NCBI RefSeq assembly: GCF_031846325.1
Contig: NZ_JAVRHZ010000002.1
Span: 186,001-250,000, forward strand
Length of the DNA: 64,000 nt
Source: Patiriisocius_A hiemis
Lineage (GTDB): Bacteria; Bacteroidota; Bacteroidia; Flavobacteriales; Flavobacteriaceae
Reading direction: 5' to 3'
The notes beneath the pieces were generated by a model, which was not told where the DNA came from, made no database searches, and saw only the letters and a list, made by a program, of their open reading frames with translations. The first letter of the stretch is position 1. Each line of letters starts with the position of its first letter. The position numbers and the translations under genes are program-made. Below are positions 33,237 to 41,675 of this stretch, piece after piece.

Positions 33237-34529
33237 ATGAAAAATACTTTCCTCCTTTTAGCCTTTATTTTACCAGCAACCCTACTTGCGCAACACACAA
33301 TTAAAGGAACTTTTAGTCCTGCTGAAGATTATAAGTTTGCTTTGTTATATGAAGTAAAACCAACAGGTGCTTTTTTTGAAGCTGATACTCGTTTTATTAA
33401 TGGAAGCTTTACTATAACTATGAAAGATAATGCCAAACCAGGCATATATAAACTTGTCTATGCATTCCCGCAAGAGGAAAATAGTCTTGAGCTCATTTAC
33501 AACGGGAAAGAAGATATTGCATTTACTTTTTCTAAAGAACAAGGTGTTTCTTTTAGTTCTTCTGAAGAAAATAAAGCATGGCAAAATCACTTACGTGGGT
33601 TCAACCAGTTACAAAACGAAATAGCAGCAGCATATCAAGACCCAAAACTTGATAAAAAATTACTTTCAGAAAAATTTGAAGCCTTACAAAAACTTCATAA
33701 TGAAAATGAAGCAAACTCTGAAGGCATGCTTGCAAATAGCTTTATAAAAAGCTATCGATTTTATGTTCCAAGTGCTTTTGAAGATGTTTCATCTTATCAA
33801 AAAAATTTACTAGATAATTATTTAGTTAATGTTAATTATAAAGACAAAAACCTACAAGGCACAAAGTTTTTACAGGATCTAACATATGGTTATATAACAA
33901 TCATGCAAGATTATAAAATGAGTCTTGACAATGTTGCCCAAAAGATATCTCCAGCAGGTATCGAATTTAAAAAATCGTTTTTATATGAGTTATGGATTAC
34001 ACTTACCCAAGACCCAGCCATACAAAAAGCAAATTACCTAGCTACAAAGCACCTTATTCCAACTGCAAAAGAGGCTAAAGATACTGCTATGGTAAACAGA
34101 GTGTTTACATTTACCTCGCTTACATTAGGGTCTAAAGCTCCTAATTTTTCATGGGAAGAAGATGGAAAAACCAAATGGTTGCACAAGGTAGCTCCTGCAG
34201 AAAACTACGTACTTGTTTTTTGGAGTAGTGGCTGTTCACATTGTGTTGCCGAAGTCCCTCAAGTACATGCAGCTGTAGAAAAACTAGACCCTGCTTTTGT
34301 GAAAGTGGTGGCTATTGGGCTGGAAGATGAGCCCTACGATTGGAAAAACATGACCCAAGATTTCCCACGATTTATTAATGTGTTAGGCCTGGGAAAATGG
34401 GAAAACGATATTGGTAAAACCTATAATGTAGAAGGCACTCCTACCTACATAGTTTTAGATAAAGACAAAAAAATAAAGGCAAAGCCAGAGAGTTTGGAAG
34501 AGTTGATGGGGTTATTAAATATTGAATAA
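33237..34529 (+). CDS. Secreted thioredoxin-fold protein (TlpA/DUF4369-like)
   Basis: From the ATG at 33237 the protein has 430 residues and a clear signal peptide (MKNTFLLLAFILPATLLAQ). Residues about 20-120 are a beta domain like those preceding thioredoxin domains in Bacteroidetes envelope proteins. Residues about 295-425 are a thioredoxin-like domain: SLTLGSKAPNFSW, then VLVFWSSGCSHCVAEVPQV with a CSHC redox pair, and NVEGTPTYIVLD with the cis-Pro. It probably reduces or exchanges disulfides in the periplasm, though the partner is unknown. An earlier TTG start at 33180 lies in a repeat and is rejected. Confidence 0.85.
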   Translation: MKNTFLLLAFILPATLLAQHTIKGTFSPAEDYKFALLYEVKPTGAFFEADTRFINGSFTITMKDNAKPGIYKLVYAFPQEENSLELIYNGKEDIAFTFSKEQGVSFSSSEENKAWQNHLRGFNQLQNEIAAAYQDPKLDKKLLSEKFEALQKLHNENEANSEGMLANSFIKSYRFYVPSAFEDVSSYQKNLLDNYLVNVNYKDKNLQGTKFLQDLTYGYITIMQDYKMSLDNVAQKISPAGIEFKKSFLYELWITLTQDPAIQKANYLATKHLIPTAKEAKDTAMVNRVFTFTSLTLGSKAPNFSWEEDGKTKWLHKVAPAENYVLVFWSSGCSHCVAEVPQVHAAVEKLDPAFVKVVAIGLEDEPYDWKNMTQDFPRFINVLGLGKWENDIGKTYNVEGTPTYIVLDKDKKIKAKPESLEELMGLLNIE

Positions 34530-34536
34530 AACGTTT

Positions 34537-34899
34537 TTAATAAAACCGCCCAATATGCCAGAGAACACCACTAGGGTCATGTAGAAAAAATTCTTCCCCC
34601 CAATGGTTTTTATGTATTTCACTTAAACGAGCCCCTTTATATTTTGAAACTATGCCTAGTGATTTAATACGTTCTAATTCTTTAGGCAAGTCTTCAACTT
34701 CAAGAAAAATCATAGAATTATCTACCCAGTCTTTTGCATAATAATCTTGTAAATAAAACCCAAAGTCTCCTTTTTTAAAATAAGACATTTTTGCAGAGGT
34801 TATTATTTCTTCAAAGCCTAATTGTTTGTAAAATTCTCTAGAAGTAGTGTAATCTTTTGCTCCTATAAATGCACGAATAGATTTTATTTGAGTGTTCAT
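34537..34899 (-). CDS. VOC-superfamily protein (glyoxalase-like)
   Basis: This 120-residue protein has one glyoxalase/bleomycin-resistance domain. Opening residues IKSIRAFIGAKDYTTSREFYKQLGFEEI and the later MIFLEVEDLPKELERIKSLGI are typical strand-helix units. The ending HNWGEEFFLHDPSGVLWHIG carries the His/Glu metal-site positions. It converges on the thioredoxin-fold gene with a gap of only 7 bp. A small-molecule-binding or resistance role is usual for the family, but no substrate can be predicted here. Confidence 0.82.
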   Translation of the reverse strand: MNTQIKSIRAFIGAKDYTTSREFYKQLGFEEIITSAKMSYFKKGDFGFYLQDYYAKDWVDNSMIFLEVEDLPKELERIKSLGIVSKYKGARLSEIHKNHWGEEFFLHDPSGVLWHIGRFY

Positions 34900-34920
34900 T
34901 TTCTTTCTTTAAAAATTGTC

Positions 34921-34995
34921 TCCTCGAGCGCAGGCGAGAGGTTTTAAGCCTTAGAGAAACATAAATTAGGTCTCGACTGCGCTCGTCCAGACAGG
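34921..34995. repeat. Paired dispersed repeat (GCGAGAG and GTCTCGACTGCGCTC types)
   Basis: The 96-bp gap between the VOC gene and yraN contains two recognisable elements: CTCGAGCGCAGGCGAGAG (34923-34940) and GTCTCGACTGCGCTCGTCCA followed by GACAGG (34970-34995). The second is the common Bacteroidetes 'CGACTGCGCTCG' element. It ends exactly against the yraN stop codon. Confidence 0.5.
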
Positions 34996-35355
34996 TTAAA
35001 AGTGATAAAAAGCATCTTTAAAATGTTCTATCTTTTCGACCTTTTGGTTTTTTAATATAGCAATAATATCAAAACGGACTTCCATATCAATATCATTGCT
35101 TATAACATACTCATTAGCTGCTTTTACAAGTAACTTAATTTTACTATTTGTTACAAAGTCTTGAGGGTCGCCAAAAAAGGCACTATTTCTAGTTTTTACT
35201 TCTACAATACAAAGTTGATTATCTTTTTGAGCAATAATATCTATTTCAGCTTTTTGAAATATCCAATTTCGTTCTAAAATTTCATAGCCCTCACGCAATA
35301 GAAATTGCGCTGCTAGCTCTTCTCCTATTTTTCCTAATTCGTTATGTGAAGCCAT
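34996..35355 (-). CDS. YraN (UPF0102) family predicted nuclease
   Basis: This 119-residue protein is the UPF0102/YraN family, with a restriction-endonuclease-like fold. The signature is complete: GKIGEELAAQFLLREGYEIL, then AEIDIIAQKDNQLCIVEVKTRN, where Glu, Asp and the E-x-K pair would form the active site. The biological role is unknown, although the family is often placed near DNA-recombination or translation genes. It follows the LD-carboxypeptidase gene on the same strand (18-bp gap), a frequent pairing in Bacteroidetes, so they are probably co-transcribed. Confidence 0.9.
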   Translation of the reverse strand: MASHNELGKIGEELAAQFLLREGYEILERNWIFQKAEIDIIAQKDNQLCIVEVKTRNSAFFGDPQDFVTNSKIKLLVKAANEYVISNDIDMEVRFDIIAILKNQKVEKIEHFKDAFYHF

Positions 35356-35373
35356 TGCTTAAAATCTCAAATT

Positions 35374-36276
35374 TTAAGTTCCAAATTCTAAAGAAACATT
35401 TTTGTTGGTTACTATTAATTCAGATCTTCTTCCTAAGATTAGTGTTTTATTTTCGTTTACATGCCCAGCGGGAAAATTAAAACAAACAGGGTAATTGTAG
35501 TCTGCAACTGCTTCTCTTATAATCTCTTTTGCTGTTTTACCAAAAGAAATGGTATTATCATTCATATCATTCATTCCGCCTACAACAAGTCCTGCTAGTT
35601 TAGCCAACATACCGTTTCTTTTAAGGTTTTGCATCATTCTATCTACATGATAAAGATACTCGTCTAAGTCTTCAATAAAAAGAATGGCCCCTTCAGTCTC
35701 TAATGCCGAAGCGCTTCCGCAAAGCGAATATAAAATTGAGAGGTTTCCTCCTACTAGCTTTCCAGTTGCCTTTCCTATTCGGTTTAATTTATCATTTGAA
35801 GTGTAGCTAATACTCTGCTTTTTTCCGAAGAGAGTTTGTTTTAATTCATCTAACAATGTTTGTTTTTTACTTTTTACTTCGCCAGCCATAAATGCATGTA
35901 AGGTTTCAAAACCTAAATTATGTATGTGAGAGTGAAGGGTTGTTACATCACTATAGCCAAGTATCCATTTAGGGCTTCTAGTAAAAGCTGTAAAGTCTAA
36001 TTTATCAATAATTCGTACCGTACCGTACCCACCTCTAGCACACCAGATAGCTTTTATTTCTGGGTTATCTATTTGTTCCTGTAAATCTTGAAGTCGTAAC
36101 GCATCATTACCAGCAAATTGATTTTCTGTTGCACCAATTGTTTCTCCTAGCAATACTTTTAAACCCCAAGAGCTTACAAGTTCTATTGCAGGTTCAAGCT
36201 CACGCTCTGTAATTTTTCTTGCACTAGAAACAATTGCAAGGGTATCGCCTTTTTTTAAATACGGAGGTGTAACCAT
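35374..36276 (-). CDS. LD-carboxypeptidase (peptidase S66)
   Basis: This cytosolic serine peptidase removes the terminal D-Ala from the L-Lys/mDAP-D-Ala tetrapeptide during murein recycling. The S66 catalytic triad is visible: Ser in LGYSDVTTLH, Glu in LFIEDLDEYLYHVDRMM and His in NFPAGHVNEN. The chain begins TPPYLKKGDTLAIVSSARKI, the family's opening, and 300 residues is normal. No signal peptide is seen, consistent with a recycling enzyme. It is followed by yraN on the same strand (18 bp). The exact peptide specificity is inferred from the family. Confidence 0.92.
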   Translation of the reverse strand: MVTPPYLKKGDTLAIVSSARKITERELEPAIELVSSWGLKVLLGETIGATENQFAGNDALRLQDLQEQIDNPEIKAIWCARGGYGTVRIIDKLDFTAFTRSPKWILGYSDVTTLHSHIHNLGFETLHAFMAGEVKSKKQTLLDELKQTLFGKKQSISYTSNDKLNRIGKATGKLVGGNLSILYSLCGSASALETEGAILFIEDLDEYLYHVDRMMQNLKRNGMLAKLAGLVVGGMNDMNDNTISFGKTAKEIIREAVADYNYPVCFNFPAGHVNENKTLILGRRSELIVTNKNVSLEFGT

Positions 36277-36392
36277 AGTATAAAATTAACTGTCTTAGAT
36301 ACTACAAATTAAACTTTTTAGTTAATATAGAGTCTTAGAAAGTGTAAGTAACTACATTTCAGTATATTTAACGGTCTTAACCTACTAATAAA

Positions 36393-37868
36393 ATGCTTAT
36401 GGAAACAACTACAATTACTTCCTGTAATGCGTCAACTTTAGCTCCTTATGTTCCTTCTGGGAGTAACCCTTGGGATGTTTCAAAAGTAAAACATGTGTAT
36501 AGAAGATTAGGTTTTAGTGCTTCTATTGCAGATGTTGATGCTGCACTAGCACTTACTCCTTCTACTTTGATAGATAATATTGTAGATACTGCATTTAATT
36601 TACCTACTACTCCTGCTCCAGCTTGGGGATTTTATGCATTAAGTGATTTTACAGATTTTGAAACTGAAAACACACAATATTTAATAGATTGGAGAATACA
36701 GGCAGGTAATGACTTTTTTTCTGAAACACTAAGAGGACGACTTGCTTTTTTTTGGTCTAATCATTTTGTAACTCAACTAGAAACATACTTTTATGCTCCC
36801 TATCTTTTTCAATATTACAATGTATTGCAAACCTATGCCTTAGGAAACTTTAAAGATTTTACCAATGCTATAGGTAAAAACCCAGCGATGCTCCTTTATC
36901 TTAATGGGTTTGAAAACACCAATTTTGAGCCCAATGAAAATTATGCTAGAGAGTTGTTTGAACTCTTTACCCTTGGTGAAGGTAATAATTACACACAGAT
37001 GGATATCACAGAAACCTCCAGAGCATTAACAGGTTATAATCATTGGACAGAGCCAGGCGCGGCTATTACATTTGATGCAAGCACCCACGATGCGGGTACT
37101 AAAATAATTTTTGATCAAGAAGGACCATGGGGATATGATGACGTTATTGACATTTTATTTAATGAAAGAGGAAATGAATTAGCACATACAATTTGTCGAA
37201 AATTATATACATTTTTTGTAAGTCCAGAAGTGGATGCTACAATTGAAACTAATATTATCCAGCCACTTGCCCAAACATTTATTAACAACAATTTTGAGTT
37301 AGTTCCAGTATTAAAACAACTATTTAAAAGTGAACACTTTTTTGATGTAAAAGCACTCGGTGTTGTAATTAAAAGCCCTTTTGATACGATTTTTAACTTT
37401 ATTAAAGAAGGTAATTTCTTTTATGATGATGTAATCATGGAGGCTATTTTACAGTACTCTGCACTTATGGGACAACAAATTTTTGATCCCCCCGACGTTT
37501 CAGGTTGGCAAAGAGACGAAGATTGGATTAATGGATCTACTCTTACTGGACGTTGGCAACTTATGGAATTGTACATAAATTACTTATTTGTAAATGGATA
37601 TGAGTTTACATTAACAGATTTAGCTAGAGAATTAAGTAATGACAGTAATGACCCTGCTTTTATAACCGAGGTAATGGTAAATCACTTTGTTCCAAAAAAT
37701 CTACATACGGCTTCGGACTATGTGACAGCTACAAACATTTTAAAATGGGAAGTCCCACAAAACTATTATGACGATGGTATCTGGAATCTTAATTGGTCTA
37801 CAGCTCCACTACAAGTTTCTTTACTGCTAAAACATATAGCCAGAATGCCAGAATTTCAACTTAAATAA
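36393..37868 (+). CDS. DUF1800 family protein
   Basis: This 491-residue protein is DUF1800, always found beside a DUF1501 partner. Family hallmarks are HVYRRLGFSASIADVDAAL near the N-terminus, RLAFFWSNHFVTQ, NYARELFELFTLGEGNNYTQ, and SGWQRDEDWINGSTLTGRW near residue 370. There is no clear signal peptide. The function of the pair is not established; exported or envelope-associated roles have been suggested. The first two codons (36393 and 36399, both ATG) are equally good starts. DUF1501 begins 8 bp after the stop, so the two form an operon. Confidence 0.9.
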   Translation: MLMETTTITSCNASTLAPYVPSGSNPWDVSKVKHVYRRLGFSASIADVDAALALTPSTLIDNIVDTAFNLPTTPAPAWGFYALSDFTDFETENTQYLIDWRIQAGNDFFSETLRGRLAFFWSNHFVTQLETYFYAPYLFQYYNVLQTYALGNFKDFTNAIGKNPAMLLYLNGFENTNFEPNENYARELFELFTLGEGNNYTQMDITETSRALTGYNHWTEPGAAITFDASTHDAGTKIIFDQEGPWGYDDVIDILFNERGNELAHTICRKLYTFFVSPEVDATIETNIIQPLAQTFINNNFELVPVLKQLFKSEHFFDVKALGVVIKSPFDTIFNFIKEGNFFYDDVIMEAILQYSALMGQQIFDPPDVSGWQRDEDWINGSTLTGRWQLMELYINYLFVNGYEFTLTDLARELSNDSNDPAFITEVMVNHFVPKNLHTASDYVTATNILKWEVPQNYYDDGIWNLNWSTAPLQVSLLLKHIARMPEFQLK

Positions 37869-37876
37869 TACCTACT

Positions 37877-39502
37877 ATGTGCGATACTCACAACGATATA
37901 CCCAAAAACAATACTCCCAAAGGGGATAAAAGTGTACACGATAAAGAACACGCAACATGGAATAGACGCTCTTTCATACAGGCACTTGGTTTGGCAGGAG
38001 CTGGAGGGATGATGCTAGGAAATGCTGCTGTAACCGCCACAAAACCTTCACCTCTCTCGGTTGCATTAGCCCAAAATGAAAACGATAATATACTTGTTAT
38101 TGTAAGACTTAAAGGGGGTAATGACGGGCTTAATACAATTGTCCCTGTTTATGATTATGCAAGTTATGCAAATTTAAGACCTACTATAAGACACCAACAG
38201 AGCGATTTAATAAACTTAAATGCAGATTTTGCAATTCCTAACTTTATGAGCCCCTTGGAGGCAATGTGGGGAGACGGGCAAATGAAAGTAGTACACGGAG
38301 TAGGTTATCAAAATCAAAATTTATCACATTTTAGATCGAGTGATATTTGGGCCTCTGCAGACGATATAAATATTGAACCTACAGGTTGGTGGGGTCGTTA
38401 TTTTGAAGATTTATACCCTGATTACATTATAAACCCTCCAGAAAAACCACTTGCAGTACAAATAGGTAGCATAGGAAATTTAGTTTTTGATGGTAATGAA
38501 ACTAATTATGCGTTTACTATAGCTAGCCCAGAACAATTAGCAAGTGTCGCAGAAAATGGTGCTGTACACGATGTTACAAATATACCTCCCTGTGTTTATG
38601 GAGATAAATTGCTCTTTATGAGAGCAACTGCAAACACAACTTTTACGTATGCAGGTGTTATTAGTGATGCCTATAACAATGCTACAAATCAAGCCCCTTA
38701 TGCAGATGAAGAGCTGTCCAATCAATTAGCCATTGTTGCAAGAATGATAAAGGGGAATCTAGGTACTAAAGTATATATGGTCACTTTAAACGGGTTTGAC
38801 ACCCATGCAAATCAAATTGAAGACCAGCGTACATTACTTGAAGACTTATCTCTTTCAATGAAAAACTTTTATCAAGATTTGGCAGCAGCTGGATTACAAG
38901 ATAAAGTGCTATCAATGACAATTTCAGAGTTTGGAAGAAGACCCTATGAAAATGGTAGCAATGGTACAGACCATGGCGCTGCATCACCAGTAATGCTTTT
39001 TGGACCAGCCCTAAATGGTAATGGATTTATTAATGACCATCCCGATATTAATACTTGGGATGCAGACGATAATTTGATCCCAACAACCGATTTTAGAGAC
39101 ATTTATTTTACTGTATTAACCAATTGGTTTTGTTTAGATTCTAGTGTCGTAGATGAAATTTTATTAAATCAAACCTATCAAGAGCTACCTCTAGGGTTAG
39201 ATTGTAGTGCGACATTATCTGCTTCGGATTTTGGAGATATAACTCGATTTGTACATGCTCCTTTTTATCAAAATAATAATACCTTCATAGAAATTAATAT
39301 GCCATTTACTGCTAATGTAGATATGCGACTATACAATATTTTAGGTCAAGAAATAGGGAGTTTGTCCAATGGAATACTTTCGGCAGGTCGCCATACTATA
39401 GATGTAAGAGCTGCCATAAAAAAGCGCTTAAGTTATGGACAATATATTTATAGGATTTCGGTAGGTGGCGAATTTTACAGTAAATCCATTTTAATTAAAT
39501 AA
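37877..39502 (+). CDS. DUF1501 family protein with Tat signal and T9SS tail
   Basis: This 541-residue member of the sulfatase-like/alkaline phosphatase superfamily (DUF1501) has a twin-arginine start (TWNRRSFIQALGLAGAGGM, residues about 30-48), so it is folded before export. The DUF1501 core has VRLKGGNDGLNTIVPV, FRSSDIWASAD, and TISEFGRRPYENGSNGTDHG near the end, which carries likely metal-binding His and Asp. The last 70 residues form a type A C-terminal domain for type IX secretion, ending in YRISVGGEFYSKSILIK. It is the partner of DUF1800. The enzymatic reaction is unknown. Confidence 0.88.
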   Translation: MCDTHNDIPKNNTPKGDKSVHDKEHATWNRRSFIQALGLAGAGGMMLGNAAVTATKPSPLSVALAQNENDNILVIVRLKGGNDGLNTIVPVYDYASYANLRPTIRHQQSDLINLNADFAIPNFMSPLEAMWGDGQMKVVHGVGYQNQNLSHFRSSDIWASADDINIEPTGWWGRYFEDLYPDYIINPPEKPLAVQIGSIGNLVFDGNETNYAFTIASPEQLASVAENGAVHDVTNIPPCVYGDKLLFMRATANTTFTYAGVISDAYNNATNQAPYADEELSNQLAIVARMIKGNLGTKVYMVTLNGFDTHANQIEDQRTLLEDLSLSMKNFYQDLAAAGLQDKVLSMTISEFGRRPYENGSNGTDHGAASPVMLFGPALNGNGFINDHPDINTWDADDNLIPTTDFRDIYFTVLTNWFCLDSSVVDEILLNQTYQELPLGLDCSATLSASDFGDITRFVHAPFYQNNNTFIEINMPFTANVDMRLYNILGQEIGSLSNGILSAGRHTIDVRAAIKKRLSYGQYIYRISVGGEFYSKSILIK

Positions 39503-39575
39503 AAAGAGAGTTGTCTAAAAAGTAATTTTTATACAACCTCTTTCTTTTATCAACCAGCTTCAAAAGAGAATTCCT

Positions 39576-39583
39576 TATTTTTG
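39576..39583 (+). promoter_or_regulatory. -7 element for metG
   Basis: TATTTTTG is a full TAnnTTTG match 19 bp before the metG ATG at 39602. It overlaps an in-frame TTG at 39581, which therefore cannot be the start. Confidence 0.65.
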
Positions 39584-39601
39584 CGCTTTCAGAAAAAAGT
39601 T

Positions 39602-41671
39602 ATGACGCAAGACCCAAAAAGGTATACTATTACTGCTGCACTACCCTACACAAATGGACCCGTTCATATTGGGCATTTATCCGGAGTGTACGTGCCAGCA
39701 GATATTTATGCAAGATTTCAAAGATTGCTAGGCAAAGATGTTTTATTTGTTTGTGGAAGTGATGAGCACGGAGTGCCTATTACAATAAAAGCAAAAAAAG
39801 AAGGTGTAACCCCACAGCAAATAGTAGATAAATATCATGCTATCATAAAACAATCTTTTAATGATTTTGGAATTAGTTTTGATAACTATTCACGTACTTC
39901 AGCAAAAGTACATCATGATACTGCTTCTAGTTTCTTTAAAAAACTATACAAAGACGGAAAATTTATTGAAGAAACAAATGCACAACTTTATGATCCTGAA
40001 GCACAACAGTATCTAGCAGATAGATTTGTAGTTGGCACCTGCCCTAAATGCAACTATGAAGAAAGCTATGGCGATCAATGTGAAAATTGTGGTACTTCTC
40101 ATAACGCAACAGATTTAATTAATCCAAAAAGTGCTATTACAGGTGCAAAACCAACTTTAAAAGAAACCAAGCATTGGTTTTTACCTTTAGATCAATACGA
40201 GCCATTTTTAAAAGAATGGATACTAAAAGAGCATAAAAAAGACTGGAAAACAAATGTATATGGGCAATGCAAATCTTGGATAGATGATGGGCTACGCCCG
40301 AGAGCCGTTACAAGAGATTTGGACTGGGGAATCCCAGTTCCTGTAGATGGAGCAGAAGGTAAAGTATTGTATGTTTGGTTTGATGCGCCTATTGGTTATA
40401 TCTCAGCTACAAAAGAATGGGCTACAAAAAACAACACTAATTGGGAGCCTTATTGGAAGGATAAAGACACCAAACTACTTCACTTTATTGGTAAAGACAA
40501 CATTGTTTTTCATTGTATTATTTTTCCAAGTATGCTTAAAGCCGAAGGAAGTTATGTATTACCTGATAACGTTCCTGCTAATGAGTTTTTAAACTTAGAA
40601 GGCAATAAAATATCAACCAGTAAAAATTGGGCAGTTTGGTTACATGAGTATCTAGAAGACTTTCCAAATCAACAGGATGTATTACGCTATGTGCTAACTG
40701 CAAATGCACCAGAAACAAAAGATAACGACTTTACTTGGGCAGATTTCCAAGCAAGAAATAATAATGAACTGGTAGCAGTTTTTGGAAACTTTATTAATCG
40801 TGTAGTAGTACTTACACATAAATATTACAATGGTGTAGTTCCGAATCCATCAACTTTTGAATCTATAGATGAAGAGGTAATAAACGAACTTAAAAACTAC
40901 CCACAAGTAATTGAAAGTTCTATTGAACGCTATCGTTTTAGAGAGGCACAAGGAGAATTGATGAATGTAGCTAGGTTAGGAAATAAATATCTAGCAGAGC
41001 AAGAACCCTGGAAAACTGTAAAAACAGATACTGAGCGCACAAAAACTGTGATGTATATTGCACTACAAATTGCTAGTGCTTTAGCCACGTTAAGCGAGCC
41101 TTTTTTACCGTTTACTTCCAATTCACTAAAAAATATGCTTTGTCATGCTGAACTTGATTCAGCATCTAACTGGAACGATATTTCCACCAAAAAGGAATTA
41201 CTTCCTGTAGGACATACCATTAATACAGCCGAATTGTTATTCAGTAAAATTGAAGATTCACAAATACAAGCACAATTAGATAAACTGGCTGAAAGTAAAA
41301 AAGCAAATGAGATTATGAATGCAACCCTAGACCCTCAAAAAGACACGATACAATTTGAAGATTTTACTAAGCTCGACATGCGTGTAGGGACTATTCTTGA
41401 AGCTGAAAAAATGCCAAAAACGAAGAAGCTATTGGTATTAAAAGTAGACACAGGTATTGATATACGAACTATAGTTTCAGGCATTGCCGAAAGTTTTACA
41501 CCAGAAGAAGTAATTGGCAAACAAGTAACCGTATTGGTAAACCTAGCCCCAAGAAAATTAAGGGGTGTTGAAAGTCAAGGAATGATTTTAATGACCGAAA
41601 CTCCAGAGGGAAAACTAGTTTTCGTAAATCCAGATACTGCTGGAGTGAAAAATGGAGGGGCTATAAATTAA
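39602..41671 (+). CDS. metG: Methionyl-tRNA synthetase
   Basis: This class I synthetase charges tRNA-Met, including the initiator. From the ATG at 39602 it has 689 residues. ALPYTNGPVHIGHLSG holds the HIGH motif, and NKISTSKNWAVWLHEY holds the KMSKS-equivalent. CPKCNYEESYGDQCENCG is the zinc knob. Residues about 590-689 are the C-terminal tRNA-binding (Trbp111-like) domain, which includes FTKLDMRVGTIL. In the linker, residues 514-522 (CHAELDSAS) are encoded by a palindromic element (41145-41165) common as a dispersed repeat in flavobacteria. The core start lies after a TATTTTTG -7 element. Confidence 0.96.
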   Translation: MTQDPKRYTITAALPYTNGPVHIGHLSGVYVPADIYARFQRLLGKDVLFVCGSDEHGVPITIKAKKEGVTPQQIVDKYHAIIKQSFNDFGISFDNYSRTSAKVHHDTASSFFKKLYKDGKFIEETNAQLYDPEAQQYLADRFVVGTCPKCNYEESYGDQCENCGTSHNATDLINPKSAITGAKPTLKETKHWFLPLDQYEPFLKEWILKEHKKDWKTNVYGQCKSWIDDGLRPRAVTRDLDWGIPVPVDGAEGKVLYVWFDAPIGYISATKEWATKNNTNWEPYWKDKDTKLLHFIGKDNIVFHCIIFPSMLKAEGSYVLPDNVPANEFLNLEGNKISTSKNWAVWLHEYLEDFPNQQDVLRYVLTANAPETKDNDFTWADFQARNNNELVAVFGNFINRVVVLTHKYYNGVVPNPSTFESIDEEVINELKNYPQVIESSIERYRFREAQGELMNVARLGNKYLAEQEPWKTVKTDTERTKTVMYIALQIASALATLSEPFLPFTSNSLKNMLCHAELDSASNWNDISTKKELLPVGHTINTAELLFSKIEDSQIQAQLDKLAESKKANEIMNATLDPQKDTIQFEDFTKLDMRVGTILEAEKMPKTKKLLVLKVDTGIDIRTIVSGIAESFTPEEVIGKQVTVLVNLAPRKLRGVESQGMILMTETPEGKLVFVNPDTAGVKNGGAIN
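41141..41167. repeat. Palindromic repeat inserted in the metG coding sequence
   Basis: Perfect arms ATGCTGAA and TTCAGCAT (41145-41152 and 41158-41165) with a 5-nt CTTGA loop match the common flavobacterial element usually seen between genes. In frame it reads CHAELDSAS and does not break the gene. It lies in the linker before the C-terminal tRNA-binding domain. Confidence 0.7.
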
Positions 41672-41675
41672 AATT

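Noticed and set aside
39581..39601. TTG start for metG
   Set aside because: It overlaps the -7 promoter element at 39576-39583, so it cannot be in the transcript.
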